A DNA stretch of 64,000 nucleotides. Origin: Blautia glucerasea (GTDB taxonomy: Bacteria; Bacillota; Clostridia; Lachnospirales; Lachnospiraceae). The notes under the pieces are model-generated. The model was not told the origin of the DNA and made no database searches. It saw nothing but the letters and a program-made list of their open reading frames with translations. The DNA lies in contig NZ_JAJBMO010000003.1 in the NCBI RefSeq assembly GCF_020537505.1, forward strand, positions 1 to 64,000, read 5' to 3'. Of this stretch, positions 18,965 through 28,666 are shown in pieces. The position numbers and the translations under genes were made by a program. Position 1 is the first letter of the stretch. Each line of letters opens with the position of its first letter.

Positions 18965-20155
18965 ATGGCAGAGCGATTCAATTACCAACCTAAATTTGAA
19001 AAATACAAAGAAGAGCTGATCATACTGCGTCGGTATTTTCACAGACATCCGGAGCTGGGACTCCAGGAGTTTGAAACTTCAGCTTTTATACAGGAGTATC
19101 TGGGAAAACTAGGCTACCATTTTCGGATGGTGGAGCCTACCGGGATCATTGCGGAGCATCCCTGCCAGGATATGGCAGCGTTTGCCTGCAAAAAGAAGGT
19201 AGTGCTTCGTGCGGAGATGGATGCCCTTCCTATAAAAGAACAGACCGGGCTTTCTTATGCGTCGGAAAAGGATGGAGTGATGCACGCCTGCGGCCACGAT
19301 GGGATTGTGGCAACAGCCCTTGTGCTGGCACGTATTCTGGTAGAAGAGGGGGAGAAGTTTCCGGTGCGGATGCGGTTCCTTTTTGAACCGGCTGAGGAGA
19401 TTGGAGAGGGCGCAAAAAGGATGCTCTTAGCTGGTGCTCTTGATGGGGAGCCGGATGCTTTTCTTATGTTCCATTATGCAGTAGACCAGCCCTTTGGCAT
19501 GGCTGTGCATGAGGGACAGGCCTCTGCGATGATCAATGGCATGGAAATCCGTGTTCATGGAAAATCCAGCCACTGGTGTGAGGCGGACAAGGGAATTGAC
19601 AGTATTTACGCGGCTTCCCTGGTGGTAAAAGCCCTTCATGACCTGAACGAAACCTATAAAGGAAAAGGTCCCTGCCTGATTGGAACCGGAACCATCCATG
19701 GTGGAGAATACTCCAATATTATTACCGATCTTGTGACCTTACGGGGAAATATCCGGGCTGCTTATGAGGAGGATTATCTGGCTCTGGCTGAGCGTTTGAA
19801 GGAAATATTAAAAGAGGTAGAAGCAAAGACTGGCACCACAATGGAGCTGGAATATCCTAAGCCCGCAGTTCTGCCTTTTGCAAACGATCCCGGGCTTACC
19901 AGAATTGCAGAAGAGGCGGGAAAGAAAGTGTTTGGAGACCAGTTCCTTCTGGAAGGCGAGGACCAGCTGTTTTTGTCCGGAGACAATGCCTACCGGTATT
20001 TTTTACAGACAAAGGGATTGTTCAGCGTATTTCTGGCTGGGATTCCTGGAAAGGTTTATCCGCTGCATCATCCGAAATTTCAGTTTGATGAGGCAATCCT
20101 GCCGTATAGCTTGGAGGCCTTGTATGAAATACTGGCTGGAATTGGCTGTGAATGA
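18965..20155 (+). CDS. M20 family amidohydrolase
   Basis: A 396-residue metal-dependent amidohydrolase of the M20D (aminoacylase/hippurate hydrolase/IAA-amino acid hydrolase) group. HRHPELGLQEFETS is the diagnostic N-terminus. RAEMDALPI and ACGHDGIVATAL carry metal ligands and FEPAEEIGEGA holds the catalytic Glu pair. The dimerisation lid domain lies around residues 190-300. Substrate specificity within this group (N-acyl amino acids, N-acetyl-diaminopimelate, amide conjugates) cannot be decided. It ends ahead of a strong terminator shared with the convergent AEC gene. Confidence 0.85.
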   Translation: MAERFNYQPKFEKYKEELIILRRYFHRHPELGLQEFETSAFIQEYLGKLGYHFRMVEPTGIIAEHPCQDMAAFACKKKVVLRAEMDALPIKEQTGLSYASEKDGVMHACGHDGIVATALVLARILVEEGEKFPVRMRFLFEPAEEIGEGAKRMLLAGALDGEPDAFLMFHYAVDQPFGMAVHEGQASAMINGMEIRVHGKSSHWCEADKGIDSIYAASLVVKALHDLNETYKGKGPCLIGTGTIHGGEYSNIITDLVTLRGNIRAAYEEDYLALAERLKEILKEVEAKTGTTMELEYPKPAVLPFANDPGLTRIAEEAGKKVFGDQFLLEGEDQLFLSGDNAYRYFLQTKGLFSVFLAGIPGKVYPLHHPKFQFDEAILPYSLEALYEILAGIGCE

Positions 20156-20198
20156 GGAGAGGGAAAGCAGCGGAGAACTTAAGAAAACAAAAATAATA

Positions 20199-20258
20199 AC
20201 AGCTTACACAGATGCAGGTTTGGGAATAAGAAAGAGCATTTGTGTAAGCTGTTTTTTT
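20199..20258. terminator. Bidirectional terminator
   Basis: An approximately 17-bp stem (20199-20215 with 20236-20252, one mismatch) with a T run on the plus side and a T-rich run on the minus side, between two convergent genes. Confidence 0.85.
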
Positions 20259-20288
20259 GAAAATGTTAATATTGTTATTAAAAAATGT

Positions 20289-21245
20289 TTAAATCAACCC
20301 AAAACTCTTACAAATGAACAACCAGACCGTAAGGGTAAAGGCACTGAAAAGTGTGGTGAGCATAATAACACTGGAAGAAAAAGATCCTTCGTGTCCCATG
20401 TTTTTCGCCATGATATAGCAGCTGACTGTAGTGGCGGAACCAAGCATGATCAAAATGGCAACTAGTTTGTCGTGGGTAAATCCAAGACTGACTGCAACTG
20501 GAAGGAAGATGGTACAAAAGCCGATCAGCTTCATAAAGGTGCAGGCAATGGTTGCTTTTAATCTGGAAAAGGCTTTTCCAAAATGAAGGGCGCCGCCCAT
20601 TGCCATTAGACCAAGAGGGGTAGCTGTTTTGCCCAGATTGTTAACCGTACTGTAAAGGATGGTTGGAAGAGGCAGGCGAAGGAGAGACCAGATCAGACCT
20701 GCCAGGATTCCCAGGATAATGGGGTTGGCTGCAATTCCCTTTAAGGTTCTTAGGATCAGCTGTTTATCCATTTTATGGTGTCCAGGCTGCATGAAGGAGA
20801 GCACTGTGACTGCCATTACGTTGTAAAGGGGCACACTTGCAATGATCATCAGCGGTGCCATGCCGGCGTCTCCGTAAAGATTCTGGATAATGGCAATGCC
20901 AAGGATTGCTGCGCTGCTCCGGTAAGAGGCCTGCACAAATTCGCCCTGGATGTCTCTTGGCTTCAGAAGAAAGGAGAGGCCAATGGAGATAGCAATGCTG
21001 CAAAAGGTGGCGACCAAACAGAAGAGAACAAATTTGGTATCCCACACTTTCATAAAATCCGATTCCGCCACATTCAGGAATAAAAGGGCGGGCAGGGCAG
21101 CCTTAAATACGAATTTGTTCATCTGGGAGACGAAGGAGTCGTCATAAAGATTGATTTTTCGAAGAAAAAAACCAAGCATAAGGGTTAAAAAAATAGGAAT
21201 TGTCGCATTGAGACAAAAAGTAAGATTTTCCATAACAAAATTCAC
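20289..21245 (-). CDS. AEC family transporter
   Basis: A 318-residue membrane protein of the auxin efflux carrier family. About ten hydrophobic segments are visible, split into two halves. The N-terminal helix reads ATIPIFLTLMLGFFLRK. The central cytoplasmic loop (MQPGHHKMDKQL) and the PIILGILAGL segment are typical. Bacterial members export or import dicarboxylates such as malate, or other weak acids; the substrate is unknown here. It is transcribed alone on the minus strand from its own promoter. Confidence 0.85.
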   Translation of the reverse strand: MNFVMENLTFCLNATIPIFLTLMLGFFLRKINLYDDSFVSQMNKFVFKAALPALLFLNVAESDFMKVWDTKFVLFCLVATFCSIAISIGLSFLLKPRDIQGEFVQASYRSSAAILGIAIIQNLYGDAGMAPLMIIASVPLYNVMAVTVLSFMQPGHHKMDKQLILRTLKGIAANPIILGILAGLIWSLLRLPLPTILYSTVNNLGKTATPLGLMAMGGALHFGKAFSRLKATIACTFMKLIGFCTIFLPVAVSLGFTHDKLVAILIMLGSATTVSCYIMAKNMGHEGSFSSSVIMLTTLFSAFTLTVWLFICKSFGLI

Positions 21246-21287
21246 CTTTCTTAGGCCGGCGCCAGTAACGGCGGGTTATCTTTTTTG

Positions 21288-21315
21288 ATTATAAACTCTT
21301 TCCAATAATTGTCAA
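21288..21315 (-). promoter_or_regulatory. Promoter for the AEC transporter
   Basis: On the minus strand TTGACA (21315-21310) and TATAAT (21293-21288) stand 16 bp apart, about 40 bp upstream of the start codon. Confidence 0.7.
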
Positions 21316-21368
21316 ATTTTGTTTTCTGTGGTATCGTATAAATGACAGGCAACGAATGGAGGAGAATT

Positions 21369-22448
21369 ATGAGATACGGTAAGATTCGCGTAGAAGATGG
21401 AAATCTGGTCTTTTTCAGACATATGATACAGAATAATCTCCCATGCCGGGATATTGTTTGGGCATATATCCATCGGGAAGGCGAAAATGCAGAGGCAGCA
21501 GTGAAACAGATGATTTCCAATTATCTGGTGATTATTACCAGAAGGAAGAAACAGTATCGGTTTGAAATGACAGAGCATGAGGCACAGGATTGTCTGCGGA
21601 TTTTGAAGCTTCTGAATTCGGAGATGGCTACTGGCTTTCCAAGAGGAAGCAGGATCCCTCTTCAGAGTCTTCCTAATACAAGGGATCTGGGGGCGATCGT
21701 CACAAAGGATGGACGTCACATTCTTCCAAGAAAGCTTATCCGGAGCGGAAATCTTTATCATGCTTCCGTGGCAGACCAGCATGTTTTGCAGGAGGAATGC
21801 AAGTTAAAAACTGTAATCGATCTCAGAGACCAGACGGAACGAAATGAGAAGCCGGATGCTGTGATGAAGGGGGTGGAATATTATTATATTCCCATGAGTG
21901 ATGAGGAGCTGATCAATGATTCCCCGGAAAGTGTTCTTGGAATGCTGCAGTCTGATGGAATGCTCCACCAGGTGCTGGATTATGATGGAGACATTGAAAA
22001 GCTGCTGGAGCAGCAGTATGAGAATTTTGTGAAGGATCAGTACTGTGTGAAGCAGTGTGCCAGATTTATTGATGTACTGCTGCATCATGACAATGGAGCT
22101 GTTTTATGGCATTGCAGCTGGGGAAAAGACCGGGTAGGAGTGACGACTGCACTTCTTCTTTGCATACTTGGTGTCCACCGGGATGTGATCCGGGAGGATT
22201 TTATGCGCTCCAATGTATATCTGGCAGGGGAACTGGACTATATGTTACGTTATCTTGAGGCGAACCGCCTGGACAGCATTGCAAATGTGAACAAAGTGTC
22301 AGCACTTTTTAAAGTAAAAGAAGAATATCTGGACCGGATGTTCCAGACCATCTATGGGGAATATGGAAATGTGGAGCGCTTCCTAAGAAGAGGGCTCTAT
22401 TTGAATCCAAAGACCGTGACAGATCTACAGAGTAAATATCTGATATAA
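21369..22448 (+). CDS. Tyrosine-protein phosphatase with extra N-terminal domain
   Basis: A 359-residue protein. The C-terminal 260 residues fit the bacterial Tyr/Ser phosphatase family: SLPNTRDLGAI, IRSGNLYHAS, IDLRDQTER and the P-loop HCSWGKDRVGV with catalytic Cys and Arg intact. Members act on phosphotyrosine or phosphoinositides. The first roughly 95 residues are a domain I do not recognise, with alternating polar and hydrophobic stretches and no signal peptide, so the enzyme is probably cytoplasmic. The start at 21369 follows GGAGGAG; an ATG at 21342 is upstream of that site. It stands alone, with the divergent AEC gene on its left. Confidence 0.82.
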   Translation: MRYGKIRVEDGNLVFFRHMIQNNLPCRDIVWAYIHREGENAEAAVKQMISNYLVIITRRKKQYRFEMTEHEAQDCLRILKLLNSEMATGFPRGSRIPLQSLPNTRDLGAIVTKDGRHILPRKLIRSGNLYHASVADQHVLQEECKLKTVIDLRDQTERNEKPDAVMKGVEYYYIPMSDEELINDSPESVLGMLQSDGMLHQVLDYDGDIEKLLEQQYENFVKDQYCVKQCARFIDVLLHHDNGAVLWHCSWGKDRVGVTTALLLCILGVHRDVIREDFMRSNVYLAGELDYMLRYLEANRLDSIANVNKVSALFKVKEEYLDRMFQTIYGEYGNVERFLRRGLYLNPKTVTDLQSKYLI

Positions 22449-22543
22449 AATACTGGAGTCGGTATAAAACCAAAGTCCGGCCTCTGATATGTATAATTAT
22501 GCTTTAATACAATAAAACATTAAAACTTTTTTGGAATGTAGCA

Positions 22544-22571
22544 TTGACAAAAAAAATTATATTGTTATAAT
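22544..22571 (+). promoter_or_regulatory. Promoter for ilvN-ilvC
   Basis: TTGACA (22544-22549) and TATAAT (22566-22571) with a 16-bp spacer, about 43 bp upstream of ilvN. Confidence 0.8.
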
Positions 22572-22613
22572 GGTAAACATATCAATCTGAAGCACGAAAG
22601 CAGGATTATTTTT

Positions 22614-23111
22614 ATGCAAAACAAGATTTTATCATTATTAGTTGATAACACGTCTGGTGTACTTAGCCGGATCGCCGGAATGTTCAGCCGACGTGGTTAT
22701 AATATTGACAGTATCACTGCTGGAGTTACAGCAGATGTGAGATACACCCGTATTACAGTGGTGTGTAGTGGAGATGACACAATTCTTGACCAGATTGTGA
22801 AGCAGCTTGCGAAGCTTGTAGATGTAAGGGATATTAAGGTTCTGGATCCATCTGAGAGCGTTGTTCGTGAGACTGTTCTTGTGAAGGTTGCAGCAGCACC
22901 GGAGCAGAGACAGGGAATTGTTTCCATTGCAGATATTTTCCGCGCCAAGGTGGTGGATGTGAGTAAGGATTCTCTGATTGTGGAGATGACAGGAAGCAAG
23001 ACCAAGCTGGAAGCGTTTATTGATCTGATGGGAGATTACGAGATCCTGGAGCTGGCACGCGCCGGCGTTATGGGGCTTGAGAGAGGCTCCCATGGAGTAA
23101 AGTTTTTATAG
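22614..23111 (+). CDS. ilvN: Acetolactate synthase small (regulatory) subunit
   Basis: A 165-residue regulatory subunit. The N-terminal ACT domain (LSLLVDNTSGVLSRIAGMFS, then RGYNIDSI) binds valine for feedback inhibition, and a second ACT-like half follows. No ilvB lies beside it; the catalytic subunit must be elsewhere. It is followed by ilvC after a 111-bp spacer containing an imperfect hairpin (about 23120-23185), so a two-gene ilvN-ilvC unit is likely. The ribosome binding site is weak (AGCAGG). Confidence 0.92.
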   Translation: MQNKILSLLVDNTSGVLSRIAGMFSRRGYNIDSITAGVTADVRYTRITVVCSGDDTILDQIVKQLAKLVDVRDIKVLDPSESVVRETVLVKVAAAPEQRQGIVSIADIFRAKVVDVSKDSLIVEMTGSKTKLEAFIDLMGDYEILELARAGVMGLERGSHGVKFL

Positions 23112-23210
23112 TTTGCTAAGGGGTATGTATTCCGAATATGAATAATCATGCGTTTGGTATGCATATATATACCCTTAACGATACATTATTTCTAAGTTTT
23201 AACACAGTAG

Positions 23211-24242
<1,032 letters not shown>

Positions 24243-24261
24243 TTCAATAGAACAGGTAAAG

Positions 24262-24303
24262 AAATAAATGGGGACAGTCCTTTGGGACTGCCCCTTATTT
24301 TAT
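24262..24303. terminator. Terminator between ilvC and the MATE gene
   Basis: The stem around GGGGACAGTCC / GGACTGCCCC (24270-24294, one bulge) has A-rich and T-rich flanks that also pair. It can serve ilvC and, from the other side, the convergent MATE gene. Confidence 0.8.
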
Positions 24304-24361
24304 TTGTTGCAGAAAATGGAAAAGCTTTCAGAGAGTGTTTTGCCGCATCGTTTTCTATAAT

Positions 24362-25732
24362 TTATCCAAGCTTTGACAGAGCCTCTTCAGATACGATTTT
24401 TCCACGTACACTGAGGAAAATGATAAAAGCAGTGGTAGCAGCTGTAACATCTGAGATGGGTTCTGCATAATAAATCCCCATAACGCCGAAGAACTTCGGA
24501 AGGATCAGTGCCAGCGGGATCAACAGGATTACTTTACGGAGCAAGGCAATAAAAAGAGAAATTTTTGCCTGGCCCAGACCCATGAAAGTGGTCTGACAGC
24601 CCATCTGGATCCCGAAAACGGCAATTCCTGCCATGAAGATCGGCATCACCTTTTTTACTAATGCAAGAAGCTCCTGGTCAGAAGTAAAGATCCCTGCGAA
24701 AACACCAGGGAAAAACACAGTGAGAAGGCAGAAAACAGTGGCAACTGCAAAGGTAAAGCTGATGGTAAGCCGATAAGTCTTTTTTACACGGTCAAATTTT
24801 CTGGCACCAAAATTGTAACTGATAATGGGCTGCACGCCCTGTGTAAAGCCCTGAATGGGAACTACGGCAAGCTGCATAACACTTTGAAGAATGGTCATGG
24901 AGCCGACGTACAAATCTCCCCCATAAATGGAGAGCCCACGGTTTAATACAATGTTGATAGCGCTTTCTGTGGCCTGCATAATAAAAGGCGAGATCCCAAG
25001 AGCCATGATATTTTTCAATATTCCAAAATCAATGGCCATATTTTTTCGCCGGATGCGGATGGCAGACTTTTCAGAAAGTAGAAAATGCACTACCCAGATA
25101 GCACTGACTGCCTGGGAAATGATGGTGGCAAGGGCTGCTCCCTGTACATTCATATGCAATACGAAAATAAAAAACGGATCCAGCACAATGTTGATCACAG
25201 CGCCGATAAGCACCGATAGCATAGCGGTACGTGCCTGTCCCTGTGAGGAGATAAACATGTTAAGTCCCAGTGCAAGCTGTACGAAAATCGTGCCAAAAAG
25301 ATAGATGGTAATATAATTTACTGCATATGTAATGGTCTGGTCACTGGCTCCGAACAGAAATAGAAGGGGACGTTTGAAAATCATAAAAATAATTGTCAGG
25401 GAAATGGAGAAAATAAGAAGAACACTGACTCCGTTTCCAAGGATTTTTTCTGCCCGGTCCCGGTCGCCTTTGCCAAGTGCAATGGAAGCAAGTGGTGCGC
25501 CGCCGGCGCCGATGAAAGCACTGAATGCAGAAATCATCATAATAATAGGAAAAGTAAGGCCTACTCCGGTCAAAGCAATTGGTCCCACATCCTGGATGTG
25601 TCCAATATACATTCTGTCAATAATGTTATAAAGAACATTGATCAGCTGTGCAATGACAGAAGGAATTGCGAGGCTGGCCATAAGACGGGGCAGGTTTTCT
25701 GTGCCTAGCTTTTGTTCTCGTGTCTGATTCAT
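24362..25732 (-). CDS. MATE family efflux transporter
   Basis: A 456-residue, 12-helix cation/drug antiporter of the multidrug and toxic compound extrusion family, resembling the MepA/NorM-like branch. N-terminal LAIPSVIAQLINVLYNIIDRMYIGH, the GVGLTFPIIMMISAF segment and the repeat of this architecture in the second half (PIQGFTQGVQPIISYNFGA) are characteristic. Transport substrate is unknown. Monocistronic on the minus strand with its own promoter. Confidence 0.9.
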   Translation of the reverse strand: MNQTREQKLGTENLPRLMASLAIPSVIAQLINVLYNIIDRMYIGHIQDVGPIALTGVGLTFPIIMMISAFSAFIGAGGAPLASIALGKGDRDRAEKILGNGVSVLLIFSISLTIIFMIFKRPLLFLFGASDQTITYAVNYITIYLFGTIFVQLALGLNMFISSQGQARTAMLSVLIGAVINIVLDPFFIFVLHMNVQGAALATIISQAVSAIWVVHFLLSEKSAIRIRRKNMAIDFGILKNIMALGISPFIMQATESAINIVLNRGLSIYGGDLYVGSMTILQSVMQLAVVPIQGFTQGVQPIISYNFGARKFDRVKKTYRLTISFTFAVATVFCLLTVFFPGVFAGIFTSDQELLALVKKVMPIFMAGIAVFGIQMGCQTTFMGLGQAKISLFIALLRKVILLIPLALILPKFFGVMGIYYAEPISDVTAATTAFIIFLSVRGKIVSEEALSKLG

Positions 25733-25768
25733 GAATTACCTCTTTTCTCGTTTTATCGTCAGGAAGTA

Positions 25769-25797
25769 AGTATAACATATGGAAATTTTTTCAGCAA
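25769..25797 (-). promoter_or_regulatory. Promoter for the MATE gene
   Basis: On the minus strand TTGCTG (25797-25792) and TATACT (25774-25769) with a 17-bp spacer, 37 bp from the start codon. Confidence 0.55.
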
Positions 25798-25939
25798 GAA
25801 TTGATGAGAGAAATTACCATTAAGTACTATAGGAAAATAGAGGAAGATGTGATATGATAGCAGAAAAGGTTAGAACATACTAACTTGCATGGCTTTTGAA
25901 GTATGGTGCATAAAATATAGAAACGAAGGAGGTGTTAGA

Positions 25940-26716
25940 ATGAATGTATTCTGGGGATTGATGATTCCCTTTGCAGGAACTGCTCTTGGAGCTGCCTGCG
26001 TATTTTTTATGAAAAAAGAGCTGGATCCTCTGGTGCAGAAAGGATTTCTTGGTTTCGCAGCAGGTGTTATGGTTGCAGCTTCAGTTTGGTCTCTTTTGAT
26101 CCCGGCAATGGATATGTGCGCCGGAATGGGGAAGCTGGCGTTTATTCCAGCGGCTTTTGGCTTTTGGCTTGGAATTGGTTTTCTGCTTTTTATGGATCGG
26201 CATGTGCCCCATTTGCATCTGGACAGCGAGGAAAACGAAGGCCCGAAATGTAATTTAAAAAAAACGACCATGCTTGTCCTTGCAGTAACCCTTCATAATA
26301 TACCAGAAGGATTGTCCGCAGGTGCGGTGTTTGCAGGAGCCATGTCTGGAAACGAGACGGTGACTATGGCTGGCGCTTTTGCCCTGGCCATTGGAATTGC
26401 CATACAGAATTTTCCGGAAGGAGCTATTATTTCCATGCCTCTTTGTGGAAATGGGATGAGCAGGAAAAAGGCATTTGTTTATGGAACTGCTTCCGGGGCA
26501 GTGGAACCCATCGCAGGCGGGCTGACTCTTTTGCTGGCGAAATACATTACGCCGGTGCTTCCTTATCTGTTATCCTTTGCAGCCGGTGCTATGATCTACG
26601 TGGTTGTGGAGGAGCTGATCCCGGAATCTAGTGAAGGAGAGCACAGTAATATTGGAACCCTTGCTTTTGCAGCAGGGTTTGTGCTGATGATGGTGCTGGA
26701 CGTGGCGCTGGGGTAG
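25940..26716 (+). CDS. ZIP family metal transporter
   Basis: A 258-residue, about eight-helix divalent metal (zinc/iron/manganese) importer. The metal-binding helix IV motif HNIPEGLSAG and the helix V motif QNFPEGAIISMPL are intact. They are followed by EPIAGGL and VEELIPES, typical of the GufA/ZupT-like branch. The loop between helices III and IV has HVPHLHL, a likely metal-binding stretch. The start at 25940 follows AAGGAGGTG. Nickel or cobalt supply to the acetogenesis enzymes is conceivable but nothing here shows it. Confidence 0.88.
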   Translation: MNVFWGLMIPFAGTALGAACVFFMKKELDPLVQKGFLGFAAGVMVAASVWSLLIPAMDMCAGMGKLAFIPAAFGFWLGIGFLLFMDRHVPHLHLDSEENEGPKCNLKKTTMLVLAVTLHNIPEGLSAGAVFAGAMSGNETVTMAGAFALAIGIAIQNFPEGAIISMPLCGNGMSRKKAFVYGTASGAVEPIAGGLTLLLAKYITPVLPYLLSFAAGAMIYVVVEELIPESSEGEHSNIGTLAFAAGFVLMMVLDVALG

Positions 26717-26717
26717 G

Positions 26718-26744
26718 GTTACGGTTCACTTCGTGAACAGTAAC
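26718..26744. repeat. Short inverted repeat, intergenic
   Basis: Arms GTTAC-G-GTTCAC and GTGAAC-A-GTAAC around TTC. The TGAACAGTAAC word recurs at 28455-28465, and a relative stands at 39487-39513. Confidence 0.5.
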
Positions 26745-26884
26745 GGGGTAGAGGCTTCTATGGGGCTTCTATAAGAAAATCTGTTGCAATTTATCTGCTT
26801 CAAGTATAAAATGGGAGCAGAGTAAATTTTTACAAAAGAAAAGGGCTGCCATAGAGACAGTCACAGACAAAAGGAGAGAGTGAA

Positions 26885-27760
26885 ATGTCAACAAAAATCG
26901 GACGTAATGATCCATGCTGGTGTGGCAGCGGGAAAAAATATAAAAAATGCCATGAGGCTTTTGATGCAAAGGTGGAAATGCTGCGCCAGAAAGGGTATCC
27001 GGTACTGGATCATAAGCTGATCAAAACTCCGGAACAGATTGAGAAGATCAAGGAGAGCTGTAAGATCAATGTGGCTGTGCTTGATTATGTAGCAGAGCAT
27101 ATTAAAGCAGGCGTTTCCACAGAGGAGATCGACCGCTGGGTACATGAGGAAACTGTTCGTCACGGCGGAATCCCGGCACCGCTGAACTATGAAGGCTTTC
27201 CCAAGAGCGTCTGCACCTCTGTCAACGAGGTGGTGTGCCATGGAATTCCATCTGAGGACGAAATCCTGAAAGAAGGGGATATTGTAAACGTAGATGTTTC
27301 CACCATTTATAATGGTTATTTTTCTGATTCTTCCCGTATGTTCTGTATTGGAAATGTAAGCCCGGAGAAAGAGAAACTGGTCCGCGTTACCAAAGAATGC
27401 GTAGAAATTGGTATTTCCCAGGTAAAACCATGGGAGCCTATTGGAAATATGGGACACGCCGTTCATATGCATGCCCTTGAAAATGGCTACACCATTGTAA
27501 AAGAGATCGGCGGCCATGGAGTGGGACTGGAATTCCATGAGGATCCGTGGGTAAGCTATACCTCTGAAGAGAATAGTGGCGTGATCATGGAGCCAGGAAT
27601 GATGTTTACCATTGAACCGATGGTGAATATGGGAAGTGATGAGGTTTATACAGATGAGGAAGATGACTGGACGGTCCGCACCGAAGATGGTATGCCGTCT
27701 GCACAGTGGGAAGTTACTGTCCTGGTGACAGAGGATGGCTGTGAGGTGATCTGCTGGTAA
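26885..27760 (+). CDS. map: Methionine aminopeptidase with N-terminal SEC-C zinc finger
   Basis: Removes initiator Met from nascent proteins. The 291-residue protein starts with a SEC-C motif (RNDPCWCGSGKKYKKCH), a zinc-binding finger that can target ribosomes, followed by the M24 peptidase fold. Metal ligands are visible in NVDVSTIYNGYFSDSS (two Asp), GGHGVGLEFHE (His), FTIEPM (Glu) and SAQWEVTVLV (Glu). The SEC-C extension occurs in some Firmicutes MetAPs. It is separated from rplS by 190 bp with its own promoter, so expression with translation genes is only positional. Confidence 0.93.
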   Translation: MSTKIGRNDPCWCGSGKKYKKCHEAFDAKVEMLRQKGYPVLDHKLIKTPEQIEKIKESCKINVAVLDYVAEHIKAGVSTEEIDRWVHEETVRHGGIPAPLNYEGFPKSVCTSVNEVVCHGIPSEDEILKEGDIVNVDVSTIYNGYFSDSSRMFCIGNVSPEKEKLVRVTKECVEIGISQVKPWEPIGNMGHAVHMHALENGYTIVKEIGGHGVGLEFHEDPWVSYTSEENSGVIMEPGMMFTIEPMVNMGSDEVYTDEEDDWTVRTEDGMPSAQWEVTVLVTEDGCEVICW

Positions 27761-27844
27761 AGAGGCGAAATGCTGCTAATGAATAGTAATTGGAAGCTTT
27801 CTTTTTTGCTCATTATTTTGTGCACTATTTTGTAAAAATAATAG

Positions 27845-27873
27845 TTGCAAACAGGAAATAATTATAGTATAAT
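27845..27873 (+). promoter_or_regulatory. rplS promoter
   Basis: TTGCAA (27845-27850) and TATAAT (27868-27873) with a 17-bp spacer; start near 27880. Confidence 0.75.
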
Positions 27874-27892
27874 CACTTATGTTGTGAAAAAA

Positions 27893-27931
27893 GATGGTCC
27901 GCTGTTACCGTGATGGGTATTAAGAACATCC
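27893..27931 (+). promoter_or_regulatory. L19 leader, candidate autoregulatory RNA
   Basis: In the 5' UTR of rplS, GATG at 27893-27896 pairs with CATC at 27927-27930, enclosing a GGUCCGCUG-containing bulged hairpin. Position and this motif resemble the L19 leader family of Firmicutes, which binds the ribosomal protein. The match is from memory, not a covariance search. Confidence 0.5.
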
Positions 27932-27952
27932 AGAGAATAAGGAGAGAATAAC

Positions 27953-28300
27953 ATGAACGAAATTATTAAAAACATCGAAGCAGAACAGCTGAAAAAAGAA
28001 GTACCGCAGTTTAACGTAGGTGATACCGTAAGAGTACACGCTCTGATCAAAGAGGGTAACCGTGAACGTATCCAGATCTTTGAGGGAACTGTATTAAAGA
28101 AACAGGGCGGAAGCACCAGAGCTACTTTCACAGTAAGAAAAGCTTCCAACGGCGTTGGCGTTGAGAAGACATGGCCGCTTCATTCCCCACATGTAAAAGA
28201 AGTAGAAGTTATCCGTCATGGTAAAGTTCGTCGTGCAAAACTGAACTACTTAAGAGACCGTGTAGGTAAAGCCGCTAAGGTTAAAGAGCTTGTTAAATAA
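27953..28300 (+). CDS. rplS: 50S ribosomal protein L19
   Basis: A 115-residue ribosomal protein at the 30S-50S interface. Typical sequence throughout: [16 protein letters not shown], then [32 protein letters not shown] and a basic C-terminal tail ending in the [14 protein letters not shown] region. Monocistronic with its own promoter and leader. Confidence 0.98.
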   Translation: MNEIIKNIEAEQLKKEVPQFNVGDTVRVHALIKEGNRERIQIFEGTVLKKQGGSTRATFTVRKASNGVGVEKTWPLHSPHVKEVEVIRHGKVRRAKLNYLRDRVGKAAKVKELVK

Positions 28301-28666
28301 TTTCAATCGTAGAATTCAGTGTTTATTGTTCAATAGCAATATTCCGCGAGCTGTTTTTTGTGAACAAAGTTCACAGAAAACCCGAGAATCTCAGCGCGAA
28401 ATCATGCGAATGCATGATTTCTGTGCATCGCGAAGCGTGTTGCTGTAAACGAAGTGAACAGTAACAATTTGCTGCGCAGATGGCCGGTATGACTGTCTGG
28501 GCAGCATTTTTTATGTAATAGAAAACATATCTCACAGGATATGCGCCCCATTTTTTCCTTTTTCTTTCCCAGGATATGTGGTAAGATAGTAAGGTATCTG
28601 GCGGACGGTGCAGGAAATGGTGCTGTCAGATGTGAGGTATGGAATTGTGATACGAATGGAGTAGAT
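28301..28666. repeat. Intergenic region with three hairpins
   Basis: The 366 bp between rplS and lepB hold three clear inverted repeats. The first is TGTGAAC-AAA-GTTCACA at 28359-28375. The second is a 10-bp perfect stem with GAAT loop at 28398-28421, flanked by CGCG on both sides. The third is GTTGCTGT/ACAGTAAC at 28439-28465. The first could terminate rplS only weakly since no T run follows. The group looks like a repeat element of the genome rather than a gene; its last arm matches the element at 26718-26744. No convincing promoter for lepB was seen. Confidence 0.5.
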
